From Bacteroidota bacterium (GTDB lineage: Bacteria; Bacteroidota; Bacteroidia; Bacteroidales; JAAYUG01): a stretch of DNA of 6,508 bases. The notes under the pieces were generated by a model. That model saw nothing but the letters and a program-made list of their open reading frames with translations, was not told the DNA's origin and ran no database searches. Positions within the stretch are counted from its first letter, which is position 1. Every line of letters begins with the position of its first letter. The stretch lies in NCBI GenBank assembly GCA_021812865.1, contig JAKAMP010000173.1:1-6508 (forward strand), in the 5' to 3' direction. The translations under genes and the position numbers were made by a program. Below, piece after piece: positions 6,071 to 6,508 of the stretch.

Positions 6071-6427
6071 TTATGGTTTATAATAAAATCTTTCGAATAT
6101 CACTTTCCCGTTTTTCCAGTGTTGTACGGATACTTCCTCCATCTGAACGCGTTGTCCGCCCTTAAAAGTAACGTCCATCCACCATTCGGCGAAGGCAACC
6201 CCGGTTTGTTCGTTCATGGCCGACGATTTGATCTGCGCTCCGTGGAACTCCTGTATTGAGCCCGTGAATTCCTGCTCGAATTTGCGGTTGGCATCCTTAC
6301 CTTTTCTCAGTTCTCCGCTTGCTTCCTGCATCACTACATTGTCGTCGTAGAATTTTTCAAAGGCTTCCATTGATTTGCCCTGCAGGATCATTTGCTGCAG
6401 CTCTGCTGCAAGTGATTGAGTACTCAT
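6071..6427 (-). CDS. SnoaL/NTF2-like small protein
   Basis: 118 residues, cytosolic, no signal peptide. The pattern is that of the SnoaL-like NTF2 fold. An N-terminal helix pair (about 2-27) ends in AFEKFYDDNVVMQEASGE, followed by RKGKDANRKFEQEF (41-54), which matches the 'G-x-x-A/E-hx' helix. Three or four long strands come next: AQIKSSAMNEQTGVAFAEWWMDVTF (64-88), RVQMEEVSVQHWKNGKVIFERFYY (93-116). The closing W-x-N/D-G-K-V/I motif is typical of the family. Such proteins include isomerases, hydrolases and binding proteins, so no reaction can be assigned. The length is usual for a single domain. The ATG at 6427 is taken because the first helix starts at once and an inverted repeat lies just upstream. 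It is followed by a 132-bp gap with no obvious terminator before the DUF1573 gene, which has its own -7 element. Confidence 0.85.
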   Translation of the reverse strand: MSTQSLAAELQQMILQGKSMEAFEKFYDDNVVMQEASGELRKGKDANRKFEQEFTGSIQEFHGAQIKSSAMNEQTGVAFAEWWMDVTFKGGQRVQMEEVSVQHWKNGKVIFERFYYKP

Positions 6428-6432
6428 ATGCT

Positions 6433-6452
6433 TTCGTGTTTGATTAAACGAA
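6433..6452. promoter_or_regulatory. Inverted repeat directly before the SnoaL-like gene
   Basis: TTCGT (6433-6437) and ACGAA (6448-6452) are perfect arms. Inside them GTTT (6438-6441) and AAAC (6446-6449) pair around GATT, the two pairings being offset by one bulged base. The repeat ends 5 bp before the start codon on the minus strand, so it could be an operator or a leader hairpin covering the ribosome entry site. No TAnnTTTG promoter was found in the remaining 81 bp to the window edge. Confidence 0.3.
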
Positions 6453-6508
6453 TGTTGAAATGTTCACAAGAGAAACAAGCAGAGACCGGAAATGTTTCTT
6501 TGCAAATG

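Noticed and set aside
6457..6496. GAAATGTT occurring at 6457-6464 and 6489-6496
   Set aside because: A short A/T-rich word repeated near the window edge with no supporting promoter; too weak to call a regulatory repeat.
1..6508. Mobile element, CRISPR, toxin-antitoxin or defence system
   Set aside because: No transposase, integrase, terminal inverted repeats, spaced repeats or nuclease-like genes were seen; every well-supported gene has a housekeeping, envelope or unknown role.

Overview
The window looks like ordinary chromosome from a member of the Bacteroidota, probably a free-living or environmental lineage. The base composition is moderate. Start codons lack strong Shine-Dalgarno sequences. 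At least one promoter matches the Bacteroidota -33/-7 pattern (TTTG, 20 bp, TAnnTTTG). The gene content fits too: a DUF1573 lipoprotein, a two-domain secreted alpha/beta hydrolase and a YD-type repeat lipoprotein. No rRNA, tRNA, CRISPR array, insertion sequence or phage gene is visible.

Layout, left to right. An AT-rich flank (1-159) precedes a minus-strand Gfo/Idh/MocA-type NAD(P)-dependent oxidoreductase (160-1353). A 246-bp divergent intergenic region holds a near-consensus promoter and a TGATnnnnATCA palindrome. It leads into a plus-strand exported alpha/beta hydrolase (1600-3018). Next, after a possible terminator and a second candidate promoter, comes a plus-strand lipoprotein of unknown function (3296-4108) with a regular repeat of about 25-28 residues. 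That gene converges on a minus-strand pair: a small DUF1573 lipoprotein (5522-5938) followed 9 nt later by a class I PLP aminotransferase (4310-5512). Two opposed terminator-like hairpins separate the convergent genes. Furthest right is a minus-strand SnoaL/NTF2-like small protein (6071-6427).

The genes do not assemble into an obvious pathway or defence system. Only the DUF1573 gene and the aminotransferase are close enough to be called an operon with some confidence. Three proteins are exported by sequence: the hydrolase by a cleaved signal peptide, and the DUF1573 and repeat proteins as lipoproteins. The other three look cytosolic.

The observations most worth a second look are two CRP/FNR-shaped palindromes, each just upstream of a candidate promoter, and the internal repeat of the unknown lipoprotein. 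Lesser ones are a tiny hydrophobic reading frame ending in an ATGA overlap with the hydrolase start and the unusual C-terminal tail of the oxidoreductase. I do not see strong evidence for a new multi-gene system.
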